Assembly (NCBI GenBank): GCA_946548895.1
Contig: CAMNQF010000023.1
Location: forward strand, 1 to 51,417
Reading direction: 5' to 3'
Source: an uncultured bacterium
Lineage (GTDB): Bacteria; Bacillota; Clostridia; Oscillospirales; Oscillospiraceae
DNA: 51,417 nt
Below are positions 6,889-16,528 of this stretch, piece by piece (position 1 is the stretch's first letter; each line of letters starts with the position of its first letter). A program made the translations under genes and the position numbers. Under the pieces are notes generated by a model that was not told the DNA's origin, made no database searches, and worked only from the letters and a program-made list of their open reading frames with translations.

Positions 6889-8787
6889 CTACGTTCCCAG
6901 CAGCTTCTCCTTGTTAAATTGCAGGGTGTAGAGCTGGAAGTACCGGCCCTTTTTCGCCAGCAGCTCCTGGTGGCCCCCCTGCTCCACGATCTCCCCGTGG
7001 GACAGCACGATAATCTGGTCCGCGTGCTGGATGGTGGACAGCCGGTGGGCCACGATGAGCATGGTGCCGATGTTCTTCATCTTCTCCAGGGAATCCTGGA
7101 TGAGCAGCTCGGTCTCGGTGTCGATGTTGGCTGTGGCCTCGTCCAGGATCATGACGGCGGGCCGGTGGAGGATGGTGCGCACAAAGCTCAACAGCTGCCG
7201 CTGCCCGGCGGAGAAGTTGGCCCCCCGCTCCCGGACCTCCTCGTCCAGCCCCTTGTCCAGCCTGCCGATGAAGGAGTCGGCGTTGACATACTTGCAGGCC
7301 TCCCAGATCTCCTGGTCGGTGAAGCCCTCCTCCCGGAGGACGATGTTGCTGCGGATGGTGCCGGAGAACAGGAACACGTCCTGGAGCATCTGGCCGAACC
7401 GCCGCCGAAGGGAGGCGATCTTGATGGCGCGGATGTCCCGGCCGTCGATGAGAATCTGCCCCTTCTGAATGTCATAGTTCCGGCAGATGAGGGAGAGGAT
7501 GGTGGTCTTGCCCGACCCGGTGGCCCCCACGAAGGCGGCGGTCTGGCGGGCCTCCACGTGGAAGGACACCCCCTTCAGCACCCACTCCCCGGGCTCGTAG
7601 GCAAACCACACGTCCCGGAACTCAATCTCCCCCCGGATGTGGTCCAGCTCCACGGCGTCCGGGCCGTCCACCACCTCCGGCTCCAGGTCGAACACGGTGA
7701 AAATCTTCTCCGCCGAGGCCAAGGCGGACTGGAGCTGGTTGAACTGCTCCGCCAGCGTCTGGATGGGGTTGAAGAACTTCTCAATGTAGAGGTAAAAGGC
7801 CACAATGGTCTCGCTGGTCACCACCTGGCCCAGGAAGGCGGTGTCCTGGATGTAGCCCTTGCCCCCCAGGTACAGCAGGCACAGCACGGAGGAGATGTAC
7901 AGCATATACACCATGGGCCGGAAAATGCTGAACACGAAAATCTGGTTCTGCTTGGCTTTTTTCAGGCTTTCGCTCTTGGCGAAGAACTCCTCCCGCTTGC
8001 GCTCCTCCTGGTTGAAAATCTGGGTGACCTTGATGCCGGACAGGTTTTCCGACAGATAGGTGTTGATGTCGGTGGTGCGGTCCTTCACCACCCGGTACAC
8101 CTTCCGGGTGAACTTGCGGAAGATGACGGTGAACAGCACCAGGAAGGGGGCGAAGCACAAAAACGCCAGGGTGAGGGACAGGTTGAGGGCCAGCATGGCC
8201 GCCAGCACCCCCGCCACGATCAGCACGTTTTTCGCCATGGCCACCAGCACGTTGGTGAACATCTGGGAGATGGCGTTGGTGTCGTTGGCCACCCGGGTGA
8301 CCAGCTTGCCCACGGGGATTTTGTTCAGCTGGTCGTGGGACAGGCTCTCAATGTGGGTAAACAGGTCCTGCCGCAGGGCGGAGAGGATTTTCTGCCCCGT
8401 CTTTTGCAGAACGATGGACTGGAAATAGGTGCAGGCCAGGGCCACCACCAGGATCCCGGCGTACAGCGCCACCCAGCGCAGCAGCACGGACGGCTCAAAA
8501 TGGTCCTTGATGAGTCCCTCCACCCGGCCCACGATGAGGGGGGCGGCCAGGTCGTAGGTGATGGACAGCAGCATGACGGCCAGCACCAGCAGGAACTGCT
8601 TTTGATAGGGCGCGGCGTATTTGGCCAGCCGCCGGAAGATCTCCCGGTCCGGGATATGGCGGTCAAAGTCGGGGGCGGAGTTGTCCCGGCGCTCCCGCCG
8701 CCAGGCCAGCAGGAAAATCAGGGAAAACACCCCGATAACCGCCCCCACAAACAGGATGGGCAGATATTCGCGCATTGGGTTATCCAT
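6889..8787 (-). CDS. Heterodimeric ABC exporter subunit, catalytically complete NBD
   Basis: A 632-aa fusion of an ABC exporter membrane domain (six TM helices, about residues 5-370, after an extra N-terminal TM) and an ATPase domain (about 390-625). Walker A is GATGSGKTT near residue 422, the signature motif is FSAGQRQ near 527, and Walker B is MILDEAT with the catalytic Glu near 545. Its first codons overlap the end of the partner gene by 8 nt. The pair resembles BmrCD/TM287-288-type multidrug exporters, in which this subunit carries the active ATPase site. Substrate is unknown. Confidence 0.9.
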   Translation of the reverse strand: MDNPMREYLPILFVGAVIGVFSLIFLLAWRRERRDNSAPDFDRHIPDREIFRRLAKYAAPYQKQFLLVLAVMLLSITYDLAAPLIVGRVEGLIKDHFEPSVLLRWVALYAGILVVALACTYFQSIVLQKTGQKILSALRQDLFTHIESLSHDQLNKIPVGKLVTRVANDTNAISQMFTNVLVAMAKNVLIVAGVLAAMLALNLSLTLAFLCFAPFLVLFTVIFRKFTRKVYRVVKDRTTDINTYLSENLSGIKVTQIFNQEERKREEFFAKSESLKKAKQNQIFVFSIFRPMVYMLYISSVLCLLYLGGKGYIQDTAFLGQVVTSETIVAFYLYIEKFFNPIQTLAEQFNQLQSALASAEKIFTVFDLEPEVVDGPDAVELDHIRGEIEFRDVWFAYEPGEWVLKGVSFHVEARQTAAFVGATGSGKTTILSLICRNYDIQKGQILIDGRDIRAIKIASLRRRFGQMLQDVFLFSGTIRSNIVLREEGFTDQEIWEACKYVNADSFIGRLDKGLDEEVRERGANFSAGQRQLLSFVRTILHRPAVMILDEATANIDTETELLIQDSLEKMKNIGTMLIVAHRLSTIQHADQIIVLSHGEIVEQGGHQELLAKKGRYFQLYTLQFNKEKLLGT

Positions 8788-10561
8788 TGTGCCTGGCCCC
8801 CTCCTCCTCCAGTTTTTGCAGCTCCACCATGCGGCGGTAGGCGGGGCAGCCCCCGTACAGCTCCTGGTGGGTCCCCGCGGCGGTGACCGCCCCCTCCTCC
8901 AGGAAGATGATCCGGTCCATCCGCTCCACCGTGGAGATGCGGTGGGCGATGAGGATGGTGGTGCGGCCCCGGCGGGTCTCCCGCAGGTTGTCCAGAATGG
9001 CCCGCTCGGTCCGGGTGTCCACAGCGGACACCGAGTCGTCCAGGATCAGGATGGGGGCGTCCTTCACCAGGGCCCGGGCGATGGAGATGCGCTGCTTCTG
9101 CCCCCCGGACACGGTGACCCCCCGCTCCCCCAGCACGGTGTCGTAGCCCCGGGGGAAGTCCCGCACGTCGGCGTCCACGTCGGCCAGCAGGGCGGCGGCG
9201 GACACCCGCTGCCGGTCTGGGACGGCCCCGGTGAAGTCCACGTTCCGGGCGATGGTGTCGCTGAACAGGAAGTTGTCCTGAGGCACGTAGGCCGCCGCCT
9301 GCCGCACGTCCCGGATGGGGACGGCGTTCACGTCCCGGCCGTCTATGAACACCGTGCCATCGGGCACGTTGCAGGTGCGCAGGATCAGGTCCACCACCGT
9401 GGTCTTGCCCGACCCGGTGCGGCCCACAATGCCCACGTTCTCCCCGGCGCGGATGGAGAAGGACACATCCCGCAGGGCGTCGAACTCCCCGCCGGGGTAG
9501 CGGAAGGTGAGGTGCCGGAACTCCACGTCCCCCCTCACCTCGCCCAGGGGGGTGACGCCCGGGCGGTCGGCCACGTTCACCGGCGCGTCCAGCAGCCCGC
9601 TGATGCGCTTCAGGGACGCCCGGCCCCGGCTGGTCATGTCGATGAGCTCGGACACCGCCATGATGGGCCACACCACCGCCTCAAAGTAGCCGATGAACTC
9701 CATCAGCTCCCCGGCGTTGAACGCGCCCTTCCACACCAGGTATCCGCCGTAGCCCAGAATGATGCACACCACCGACTCCACAAACAGCGCCACCAAAATG
9801 CGCAGAAGGACGGAGGCGCGGGTGAAGTCCACGTTGGCCTTCTCGTTCTCCACGTTGAGCTTCTGAAAAGCCATCAGCTCCTTGGCCTCCTTGACGAAAG
9901 CCTTGATGACGGCGATGCCGGAAAAGCTCTCCTGGGAGAAGTCGGACAGCTTGGAGAACGCCGCCTGCCGGATGTCCCACTTCTTCATCATGTACCGGCC
10001 CACCACCGCGCTGGACGCCAGCAGCAGCCCCATGGGAATCAGGGTCAGGGTGGTCATAAAAGGATCCATCCGCCACATATGGTGGACGGACAGGCCCCCC
10101 AGCAGCAGCGCGTCGAAAAACATGAGGAAGCCGGAGCCATAGCAGTCCTGCACCGTCTCCAGGTCGTTGGTGAACAGGCTCATCAGCCCGCCCACCTTGT
10201 TCTCCTGGTAGAACTGCCGGTCCAGGTCCTTGGCGTGGTCAAACATCTCGTTGCGCAGGCCGGTCTCCACCTTGATGGCCGCGCCGAAAATGCACACCCG
10301 CCATAAAAACCGGCCCACTACCATGGCCACCACAATGCCCACCATGGGCAGGCAGATCCGGTCCAGCAAAAAGTCCATGTCAAAGGGGAGGTCCGCGCCG
10401 CCCACCGTCACATACCCCTGGTTCATGCCGTTGATGACCTGCTGGTACAGGTTGGGGACGATCAGCTGAATATAGTCCACCATCACCAGCGCCGCCAGCC
10501 CCAGCAGCAGCCACCCCGCATATTTGATGTAATACTTGTTGATGTGCCTTCCGAAGATCAC
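8780..10561 (-). CDS. Heterodimeric ABC exporter subunit, degenerate NBD
   Basis: A 593-aa exporter half with six TM helices (about residues 15-320) and an ATPase domain (about 345-580). Walker A is GRTGSGKTT near 382 and the signature is VSGGQKQR near 485. Walker B reads LILDDS, so the catalytic Glu is replaced by Asp. That is the classic degenerate site of asymmetric exporters, complemented by the neighbouring subunit. The start is GTG 10561 with a GAGAGGAG ribosome site. A possible weak promoter (TGGACG-17-TATAGT on the minus strand) lies about 85 nt upstream. Substrate unknown. Confidence 0.9.
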   Translation of the reverse strand: MIFGRHINKYYIKYAGWLLLGLAALVMVDYIQLIVPNLYQQVINGMNQGYVTVGGADLPFDMDFLLDRICLPMVGIVVAMVVGRFLWRVCIFGAAIKVETGLRNEMFDHAKDLDRQFYQENKVGGLMSLFTNDLETVQDCYGSGFLMFFDALLLGGLSVHHMWRMDPFMTTLTLIPMGLLLASSAVVGRYMMKKWDIRQAAFSKLSDFSQESFSGIAVIKAFVKEAKELMAFQKLNVENEKANVDFTRASVLLRILVALFVESVVCIILGYGGYLVWKGAFNAGELMEFIGYFEAVVWPIMAVSELIDMTSRGRASLKRISGLLDAPVNVADRPGVTPLGEVRGDVEFRHLTFRYPGGEFDALRDVSFSIRAGENVGIVGRTGSGKTTVVDLILRTCNVPDGTVFIDGRDVNAVPIRDVRQAAAYVPQDNFLFSDTIARNVDFTGAVPDRQRVSAAALLADVDADVRDFPRGYDTVLGERGVTVSGGQKQRISIARALVKDAPILILDDSVSAVDTRTERAILDNLRETRRGRTTILIAHRISTVERMDRIIFLEEGAVTAAGTHQELYGGCPAYRRMVELQKLEEEGARHNG

Positions 10562-10689
10562 GCCGCCTGCTCCTCTCTGCCGCGCGGGGCCCGCCGGGGC
10601 CGCAAATCCGCCTGTTGGATTCCAGTCTTTCGACTATATCACATTTTCCGCCGTCCGTCCAGAGGCAAAAAAGGAACAAGCGGGGGCCA

Positions 10690-10718
10690 TTGACAGGGAC
10701 GGGCGGCGGTTCTATAAT
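10690..10718 (+). promoter_or_regulatory. Consensus SigA promoter of cysK
   Basis: TTGACA (10690-10695), a 17-nt spacer and TATAAT (10713-10718) match consensus exactly. The start codon lies about 65 nt after the predicted transcription start. I saw no T-box or S-box signature in that short leader. Confidence 0.88.
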
Positions 10719-10788
10719 CGTCCACAGGAGCGGCCGCCCCGGGGGCGCGCCGCGCCCAAATCTTTGAACCTGTCAGGAGGAAACCGCC

Positions 10789-11721
10789 ATGAGCCATATT
10801 TTCACCTCCGCCGACCAGCTGATCGGCCACACCCCTTTGCTGGAGCTCACCCGCGTGGAGCGGGTCCAAGGGCTCCAGGCCCGCGTCCTGGCCAAGCTGG
10901 AATATTTCAACCCCGCGGGCAGCGCGAAGGACCGCGTCGCCAAGGCCATGATCGACGACGCTGAGGCCAGGGGCCTGCTGAAGCCGGACTCCGTCATCAT
11001 TGAGCCCACCTCCGGCAACACCGGCATCGGCCTGGCCAGCGTGGCCGCCGCCCGGGGCTACCGGGTGATCATCGTCATGCCCGATTCCATGAGCGTGGAG
11101 CGCCGCCAGCTGATGGGGGCCTACGGCGCGGAGCTGGTGCTCACCGAGGGGGCCAAGGGCATGGCCGGGGCCATCGCCAGGGCCGGGGAGCTGGCCGGGG
11201 AGATCCCCAACAGCTTCATCCCCGGCCAGTTCGTCAACCCCGCCAACCCCGCCGCCCACCGGGCGTCCACCGGCCCGGAGATCTGGGAGGACACCGGCGG
11301 GCAGGTGGACATATTCGTGGCCGGGGTGGGCACCGGCGGCACCATCACCGGCGTGGGGGAGTACCTCAAGGGCAAAAATCCCGCGGTGAAGGTGGTAGCG
11401 GTGGAACCCGCCTCCTCCCCGGTCCTGGGCGGCGGAGCCGCGGGGCGCCACGCCATCCAGGGCATCGGCGCGGGCTTCGTCCCCGAAGTGCTGAACACCG
11501 CCGTCTATGACGAGGTCATCCCGGTGAAGGACGAGGACGCTTTTGCCGCCGGGCGGATGCTGGGCCGCACCGAGGGCGTGCTGGCGGGGGTCTCCTCCGG
11601 GGCGGCGCTGTGGGCCGCCGTCGAGCTGGCCAAGCGGCCGGAAAACAGGGGCAAAACCATCGTGGTCCTGCTGCCCGACACCGGGGACCGCTACCTGTCC
11701 ACCCCCATGTTCCAAGGCTGA
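10789..11721 (+). CDS. cysK: Cysteine synthase A (O-acetylserine sulfhydrylase)
   Basis: A 310-aa PLP enzyme of fold type II that makes L-cysteine from O-acetylserine and sulfide in the cytoplasm. The PLP lysine is in NPAGSAKDR near residue 44, the substrate loop is [12 protein letters not shown], and the phosphate-binding loop is [10 protein letters not shown]. The C-terminal SSGAALWAA and [11 protein letters not shown] are typical of CysK. Length is normal. A CAGGAGG ribosome site precedes ATG 10789. It is monocistronic with its own consensus promoter and a terminator that has been interrupted by a small element. Confidence 0.95.
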   Translation: MSHIFTSADQLIGHTPLLELTRVERVQGLQARVLAKLEYFNPAGSAKDRVAKAMIDDAEARGLLKPDSVIIEPTSGNTGIGLASVAAARGYRVIIVMPDSMSVERRQLMGAYGAELVLTEGAKGMAGAIARAGELAGEIPNSFIPGQFVNPANPAAHRASTGPEIWEDTGGQVDIFVAGVGTGGTITGVGEYLKGKNPAVKVVAVEPASSPVLGGGAAGRHAIQGIGAGFVPEVLNTAVYDEVIPVKDEDAFAAGRMLGRTEGVLAGVSSGAALWAAVELAKRPENRGKTIVVLLPDTGDRYLSTPMFQG

Positions 11722-11732
11722 ACGCAAAAAAC

Positions 11733-11954
11733 GCGGGGAGGCGGCCGGACGGCCGCCTCCCCCAGCTTGTCGAAAAAGTCTTTTCGACAAGCTGACCTCG
11801 ATTTTTTGAACAAAGAAACGTTCAAAAAATCGGTTGATTGAACGTGAAAGACACCCTTCCTGGGTTTCTTTCACACTATCTTCCTTCCCGATGACCGCAC
11901 GGAGCGCACCTTATTAACAGCCTGAGGGAGGCGGCCGGACGGCCGCCTCCCCGC
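11733..11954 (+). repeat. cysK terminator split by a 163-nt multi-hairpin element with 27-bp duplication
   Basis: An identical 27-bp palindromic core occurs at 11736-11762 and 11926-11952. The A-tract (11726-11731) lies left of copy 1 and the T-tract (11956-11961) right of copy 2. Joining the outer parts restores one perfect A-tract/hairpin/T-tract terminator. The 163 nt between (11763-11925) holds three further stem-loops: 11763-11776 with 11781-11794 (14 bp, perfect), 11799-11811 with 11820-11832 (13 bp, perfect), and an interrupted one at 11844-11873. This looks like an insertion that duplicated the hairpin, or a recombination product. No gene is seen in it. Confidence 0.7.
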
Positions 11955-11973
11955 ATTTTTTGTGAGCCTTTAT

Positions 11974-13707
11974 TCAGTCCGTGCGTTCCACGGACTCGGT
12001 CCGCCAGAGGAACTTCACCTGGCCGTCCATGTCCGGGCTGACGCCGGAGAAGGTATTGTACCGCTGGGACACGGCCTTCACCGCGTCCACCCGGTCCATG
12101 AGCTCCCCCAGATCGCCGTCGAAGGCGTCCGCCAGCTTCCGCACTCCCTGCTCGTCGAACTCCTTGAGCCCGCCGGTCAGCTCCATGGCCCCGTCCCGCA
12201 GCCGGGTCACGCCGTCAATGAGGGCGGGGGCGCCGTTCTGCATGGTGAGAATGCCGTCATAGAGCTGGCCCGCCCCGGCGGACAGGCTGTCCGCGCCGTT
12301 TTTCAGGCTGCCCGCGCCCTGGTTCAGCTCCCCGGCCCCGGCCTGGGCCTGGGCCACCCCGGCGGTGTACTGCCGGAGCCCCTGGTAAAAGCCATTATAG
12401 CTGTCCAGGGAGCCCTTCAGCGCGGCCACCCGCTGCCCGGCGGGGGACTCTCCGGCGGCGGCGATGACGCCCTCCAGCACCTGGGCGTAGTTCTCCGCCG
12501 TCAGCTCCGGGGCCTCCACGCCGGCGGCCTTCAGCTGAGCGCTGGCGGAGGCCAGCAGGCTGTCGAACACCTGGGCCGCGCCGCCATTGAGCGTGTCGTT
12601 CTGTCCGGCCAGCTGGTCAAGACCCTGGCTCAGGGAGGCGGCCCCGGCCTGGAGCCGGGTGGCCCCGTCGCTCAGATCGTCCGCCCCCTGCTTGAGCTGG
12701 GCCGCCCCCGCCGCCAGCCGGTCGATGCCGGATACCAGCTCCTTGGAGCTGTCCAGCAGGGCGCACAGGCCGTCGTACAGCCGGGAGGAGCCGTCGATGA
12801 GCTGCTCCATGGCGCCGGTGAGCTCCTCCAGTTTGCCGTCCAGATCGTCGAGGCCATCCAGCTTGCCATTCCCCTCCGCCTCTCTGGCCGCGTCGTTGAA
12901 CAGCCCGTTGGCGGCCAGGGTGACGGTGGTCTCCAGCGCAAAGTCCTCCACGTCGGCGGTGATCTCCACATAATCCGGCAGATCCAGGGCGTCCCGGTCC
13001 AGGCCCAGGCTGTCCCGCAGGCCGGGGAAGGCCAGCCCCGCCACAATGGTGCGGCCGCCGTCGTTCATGATCTTGCCGTTGGACACGGAGACGTTGGTGA
13101 ACGCGCCGTTGTCCAGCAGCACCCCGGTGAGCATGGCGAAGGGGACGTAGATTTTCTCCTGCCTGCCGCCAATGTCCACCATTTCATACTGCTTGTTGGC
13201 GTAGTCGAAGCGGATGGACACCCGGCCGCTTTTCCCCGCCAGCTCCTCCGGGGAGATGGGCGCGCCGTCCAGGGTGTAGGACACCGACAGGTCCACCGGC
13301 AGTTCCCGGTCGATGGAGCCCTGATAATAGATGTCGTTCCCCCGGGCGTCCCACACGCAGGAGCCGTCCCCGCCCAGGGTGTACGTCTCGTTCCCCTTCA
13401 CGTTTTCAATACCGGACAGCCCGGTTTTATCCTCCAGAAGGTCTACGTTCCGGGCGTTGCGCACCCAGTCGCTGACGATGATCTTGTCCACCGTGCCGTC
13501 GGCCCGGGCCAGGACGTACACCGTCTCGTCCTTCGCGTTCCGCTCCCCGGCGGAGGGGGCGGATTCCGCCCCGGTTTCCACCGGGGCCGGGCCGGCGGGG
13601 GCGGCGCTCCCCGCGGCGTTCATGGCGTACACGGTGCCCCCCAGGCCCCCCAGGGCCAGCAGGGCGCACAGGGTGAGGGAGATGGTCTTGACAACAGGCT
13701 TTTTCAT
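11974..13707 (-). CDS. Secreted coiled-coil partner of an MMPL exporter (YhgE/Pip-like)
   Basis: A 577-aa protein with an N-terminal signal or anchor (KTISLTLCALLALGGLGGTVYA, about residues 8-30). A beta-rich domain spans about 45-300. A long Ala/Gly/Leu-rich helical part (about 300-570) has short repeats such as LAAGAAQLKQGADDLSDGA and GAGSLKNGADSLSAGAGQL, as in extracellular YhgE/Pip-type domains. There is no C-terminal TM segment. It overlaps the MMPL gene by 4 nt, so it probably works with that transporter at the cell surface, much as accessory loops do in fused proteins. The name is by domain style; cargo is unknown. Confidence 0.72.
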   Translation of the reverse strand: MKKPVVKTISLTLCALLALGGLGGTVYAMNAAGSAAPAGPAPVETGAESAPSAGERNAKDETVYVLARADGTVDKIIVSDWVRNARNVDLLEDKTGLSGIENVKGNETYTLGGDGSCVWDARGNDIYYQGSIDRELPVDLSVSYTLDGAPISPEELAGKSGRVSIRFDYANKQYEMVDIGGRQEKIYVPFAMLTGVLLDNGAFTNVSVSNGKIMNDGGRTIVAGLAFPGLRDSLGLDRDALDLPDYVEITADVEDFALETTVTLAANGLFNDAAREAEGNGKLDGLDDLDGKLEELTGAMEQLIDGSSRLYDGLCALLDSSKELVSGIDRLAAGAAQLKQGADDLSDGATRLQAGAASLSQGLDQLAGQNDTLNGGAAQVFDSLLASASAQLKAAGVEAPELTAENYAQVLEGVIAAAGESPAGQRVAALKGSLDSYNGFYQGLRQYTAGVAQAQAGAGELNQGAGSLKNGADSLSAGAGQLYDGILTMQNGAPALIDGVTRLRDGAMELTGGLKEFDEQGVRKLADAFDGDLGELMDRVDAVKAVSQRYNTFSGVSPDMDGQVKFLWRTESVERTD

Positions 13708-15809
13708 TTCGCGTATACCTCCACATTAGAAATTTCAGGGTGTTTGGCCTGCCGCATCCCGGCGGTGGTGGCGCAGATGAGCCGGTCGCACAGCAGCAGC
13801 AGGGAGGGCAGGGCAAAGATGACGGACAGCACGCTCACCAGGGCCCCCCGGGCCATGAGCATACACATGGAGCTGATGATGTCGATCTCGGAGTAGAGGG
13901 CCACGCCGAAGGTGGCGGCGAACAGCCCCATGCCGGACACCAGGATGGACGGGATGGAGACGGTGAGGGCGGTGCGGACGGCGGTTTTCTTATCCGCGCC
14001 GCCCATGCGCTCCGCCTTGTAGCGGTTGGTGAGGAGAATGGCGTAGTCCACCGTGGCGCCCAGCTGGATGGTGCTGATGCAGATGGGGGCGATGAAGGGC
14101 AGGCTCTGGCCCAGGTAGTGGGGCAGGCCCAGGTTGACGAAGATAGCCGCCTCGATCACCGCGATGAGGATGACGGGCAGGGTGAAGCTCTTTTCCACCA
14201 GGGCGATGATGAGGAAGATGGCGATGATGGACACGGCGTTCACCATCTTGAAGTCGCGGTCGGTGGTCTGGATCATGTCCCGCATACAGGGGGCCTCGCC
14301 GATGAGCATACCGCCCTGGTCATACCGCTTCAAAATGCCGTTGAGCTGCCCGATCTGGGCGTTCACCGCGTCGCTGGCCACCTTGTACTCGGAGTTGATG
14401 AGCAGCAGCCGCCAGTTGCCGCTTTTCAGCTTTTCCGTGACGGACCGGGGCAGGAACTCCTCCGGCACCCGGGAGCCCATCACCGACTCCATGCCCAGGA
14501 CATATTTCACGCCGTCCACCGCCTCCATCTCCTCCGCCATGGCCCGCACGTCCTTGGCGGGCAGGCCCGCGTCCACCAGCAGCATATGGGTGGAGGCGAT
14601 GTTGAAATCGTCCCGGAGCTTGCCCTCGGCGACGACGTACTCCATATCCCGGGGCAGGCACTGGCCCATGTCGTAGTACACCTCGCCGTTGGCCCGGTTA
14701 TAGCCGTACAGGGCCGGGGGCACAATCAGGGCGAATACCACCAGGAACACGGGGAAGGCCTTCACCACGCCAGCCGACAGCCTGCCCATATCGGGGATGA
14801 GGGAGCGGTGGCGGGTCCTTTGCAGGGGCTTGTCGAACACCAGGATGAGGGCGGGCAGCACGGTGACGCAGCCCAGCACGCCTAGCAGGACCCCCTTGGC
14901 CATGACCACGCCCAGGTCCCGGCCCATGGTGAAGGACATGAAGCACAGGGCGATGAAGCCGGCCACGGTGGTGATGGACGACCCCACCACAGAGGACAGG
15001 GTGGCCCGGATGGCGGCGGCCATGGCCTCCTCCCTGCCCCCGCACAGCCGCCGCTGCTCGTTGTAGCTGTTCCACAGGAAGATGGAATAATCCATGGTGA
15101 CGGCCAATTGGAGCACGGCGGACAGGGCCTTGGTGATATAGGAGATCTCCCCCAGGAAGTAGTTGGAGCCCAGGTTCATCAAGATCATCATGCCGATGCT
15201 GGCCAGGAACACGAAGGGGGCCAGCCAGCTGTCCAGCAGGAGCAGCATGGCCGCGCAGGCCAGGGCCACGGCGATGCCCACGTAGATGGGCTCCTCCACC
15301 TCGCACAGGTCCTTCAGGTCGGTGACCAGGGCGGACATACCGGACACGAAGCACTTCTCCCCCGCCAGGGCCCGGATCTCTCGGATGGCGTCCATGGTCA
15401 GGTCGGAGGAGGTGGAGGTGTCGAAGAACACGGCCATCATGGTGGCGTTTTCGGTGTTAAAGGCGTCATAGAGCTTGTCGGGCAGCAGCTCCATGGGGAC
15501 GGTTATGTCCATCAGGCTGTCGTACCACAGCACGGTGTCCACGTGGTCCACCCGCTCCACCTGTTTTTTCAGGGCGGCGGCGTCCTTGGCGGGCATATCC
15601 TCCAGGATGAGGAAGGAGAAGGCCCCCTTGTGGAAGTCGTTCATCAGTTCCTCCTGGCCGATGACGGTGTCCATGTCCCCGGGCAGGTAGTTGAGCATAT
15701 CATAGTTGACCCTGGTGCCCGCCATGCCCAGCACCGACGGGATCATCAGCAGCAGCGCGCAGATCAGGATGGGGACGCGGTACTTGACCACCGCTTTGGA
15801 AAATTTCAT
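13704..15809 (-). CDS. MMPL/RND-family transporter
   Basis: A 701-aa inner-membrane transporter with the two-fold RND layout. TM1 is at residues 13-33, followed by an extracellular loop to about 175 and five TMs (about 176-345). TM7 is near 360, then a second loop to about 535 and five more TMs. The repeat halves share the motifs QLAVTMDYSIFLWNSY and QLGATVDYAILLTNRY in TM4 and TM10, where MMPL proton-relay Asp-Tyr pairs sit. An AAAGGAT ribosome site precedes ATG 15809. It is third in a TetR-DUF308-MMPL-coiled-coil set. Export of a lipid or drug is inferred from the family only. Confidence 0.88.
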   Translation of the reverse strand: MKFSKAVVKYRVPILICALLLMIPSVLGMAGTRVNYDMLNYLPGDMDTVIGQEELMNDFHKGAFSFLILEDMPAKDAAALKKQVERVDHVDTVLWYDSLMDITVPMELLPDKLYDAFNTENATMMAVFFDTSTSSDLTMDAIREIRALAGEKCFVSGMSALVTDLKDLCEVEEPIYVGIAVALACAAMLLLLDSWLAPFVFLASIGMMILMNLGSNYFLGEISYITKALSAVLQLAVTMDYSIFLWNSYNEQRRLCGGREEAMAAAIRATLSSVVGSSITTVAGFIALCFMSFTMGRDLGVVMAKGVLLGVLGCVTVLPALILVFDKPLQRTRHRSLIPDMGRLSAGVVKAFPVFLVVFALIVPPALYGYNRANGEVYYDMGQCLPRDMEYVVAEGKLRDDFNIASTHMLLVDAGLPAKDVRAMAEEMEAVDGVKYVLGMESVMGSRVPEEFLPRSVTEKLKSGNWRLLLINSEYKVASDAVNAQIGQLNGILKRYDQGGMLIGEAPCMRDMIQTTDRDFKMVNAVSIIAIFLIIALVEKSFTLPVILIAVIEAAIFVNLGLPHYLGQSLPFIAPICISTIQLGATVDYAILLTNRYKAERMGGADKKTAVRTALTVSIPSILVSGMGLFAATFGVALYSEIDIISSMCMLMARGALVSVLSVIFALPSLLLLCDRLICATTAGMRQAKHPEISNVEVYAK

Positions 15810-15831
15810 ACAGCATACATCCTTTCACAGT

Positions 15832-16440
15832 TTACAATGTCTCGTCTTTCACCTCGTAGGAGGTAACCTCAATGACGTCGGGCCGCTGGTGGCTCACGAT
15901 TTTCACCGTGCTCACCGCCACGCAGAGGTTCAGGATGCCCTCCGCCAGCAGGGCCGCCCCCATCAGGATGGTGAGCAGCCGGGCGCTGTCCCAGGGCCGG
16001 AACACCAGGGCCAGCCCCACCGCCCCGGCGGTGACGGCCAGCAGCAGGGTCACCCACCATGCGGCGATGCCGAAGCGCTTGGCGTCCACGGCGATCTGCA
16101 CCTTAAACAGGCCGTCGGCCAGGATGGCCACGCCCAGGGCGGTGAAGAGGAAGTCCAGCACCCCGCCGGGGCGGGCCAGCGCCAGCGCCCCCAGGGCGAT
16201 GAGCAGCAGCCCGAAGCCCAGGTCGTACTGGAAGGCCAGCCGGTACAGGTCCCGGGAGAAATAGCCCACCAGCTTCACCGCGCCGAAGAGCACCATGGCC
16301 CCGCCCAGCGTCCGGCCGATCACCAGGCTGGACAGCTCCGGCCGCGCCACGAGCAGGGCCCCCACCGCGCAGAACACCAGGGACATGACGATGTAGCCTG
16401 CCTTTGCCAGCCACATCGGGATGGTACAGCGGTTTTTCAT
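15832..16440 (-). CDS. HdeD/DUF308-family membrane protein
   Basis: A 202-aa protein with about six hydrophobic helices in two DUF308 repeats, for example VLVARPELSSLVIGRTLGGAMVLFGA-type and ALALARPGGVLDFLFTALGVAILADG-type segments. The family includes E. coli HdeD and many unnamed Firmicute proteins of unclear function. A strong AGGAGGT ribosome site precedes ATG 16440. It lies 22 nt before the MMPL gene and about 200 nt after the TetR gene, so it probably belongs to the export operon. Confidence 0.8.
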   Translation of the reverse strand: MKNRCTIPMWLAKAGYIVMSLVFCAVGALLVARPELSSLVIGRTLGGAMVLFGAVKLVGYFSRDLYRLAFQYDLGFGLLLIALGALALARPGGVLDFLFTALGVAILADGLFKVQIAVDAKRFGIAAWWVTLLLAVTAGAVGLALVFRPWDSARLLTILMGAALLAEGILNLCVAVSTVKIVSHQRPDVIEVTSYEVKDETL

Positions 16441-16528
16441 ACGTTACACCTCCTGCCGGTTTCGTGTTTTCCCTTGTGTGATGGCAAGTATAGCAGGGAG
16501 GCAGACCCTTTACCATGGGCAGAAAAAG

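Noticed and set aside
6706-10306. Long plus-strand open frames across the ABC exporter genes.
   Set aside because: They are His/Gln/Gly-rich shadow frames; Walker and signature motifs are on the minus strand.
11763-11925. Multi-hairpin block considered as a riboswitch for the downstream gene.
   Set aside because: The downstream gene is on the opposite strand and ends here; the block lies between two 3' ends, so a leader role is not possible for either neighbour.
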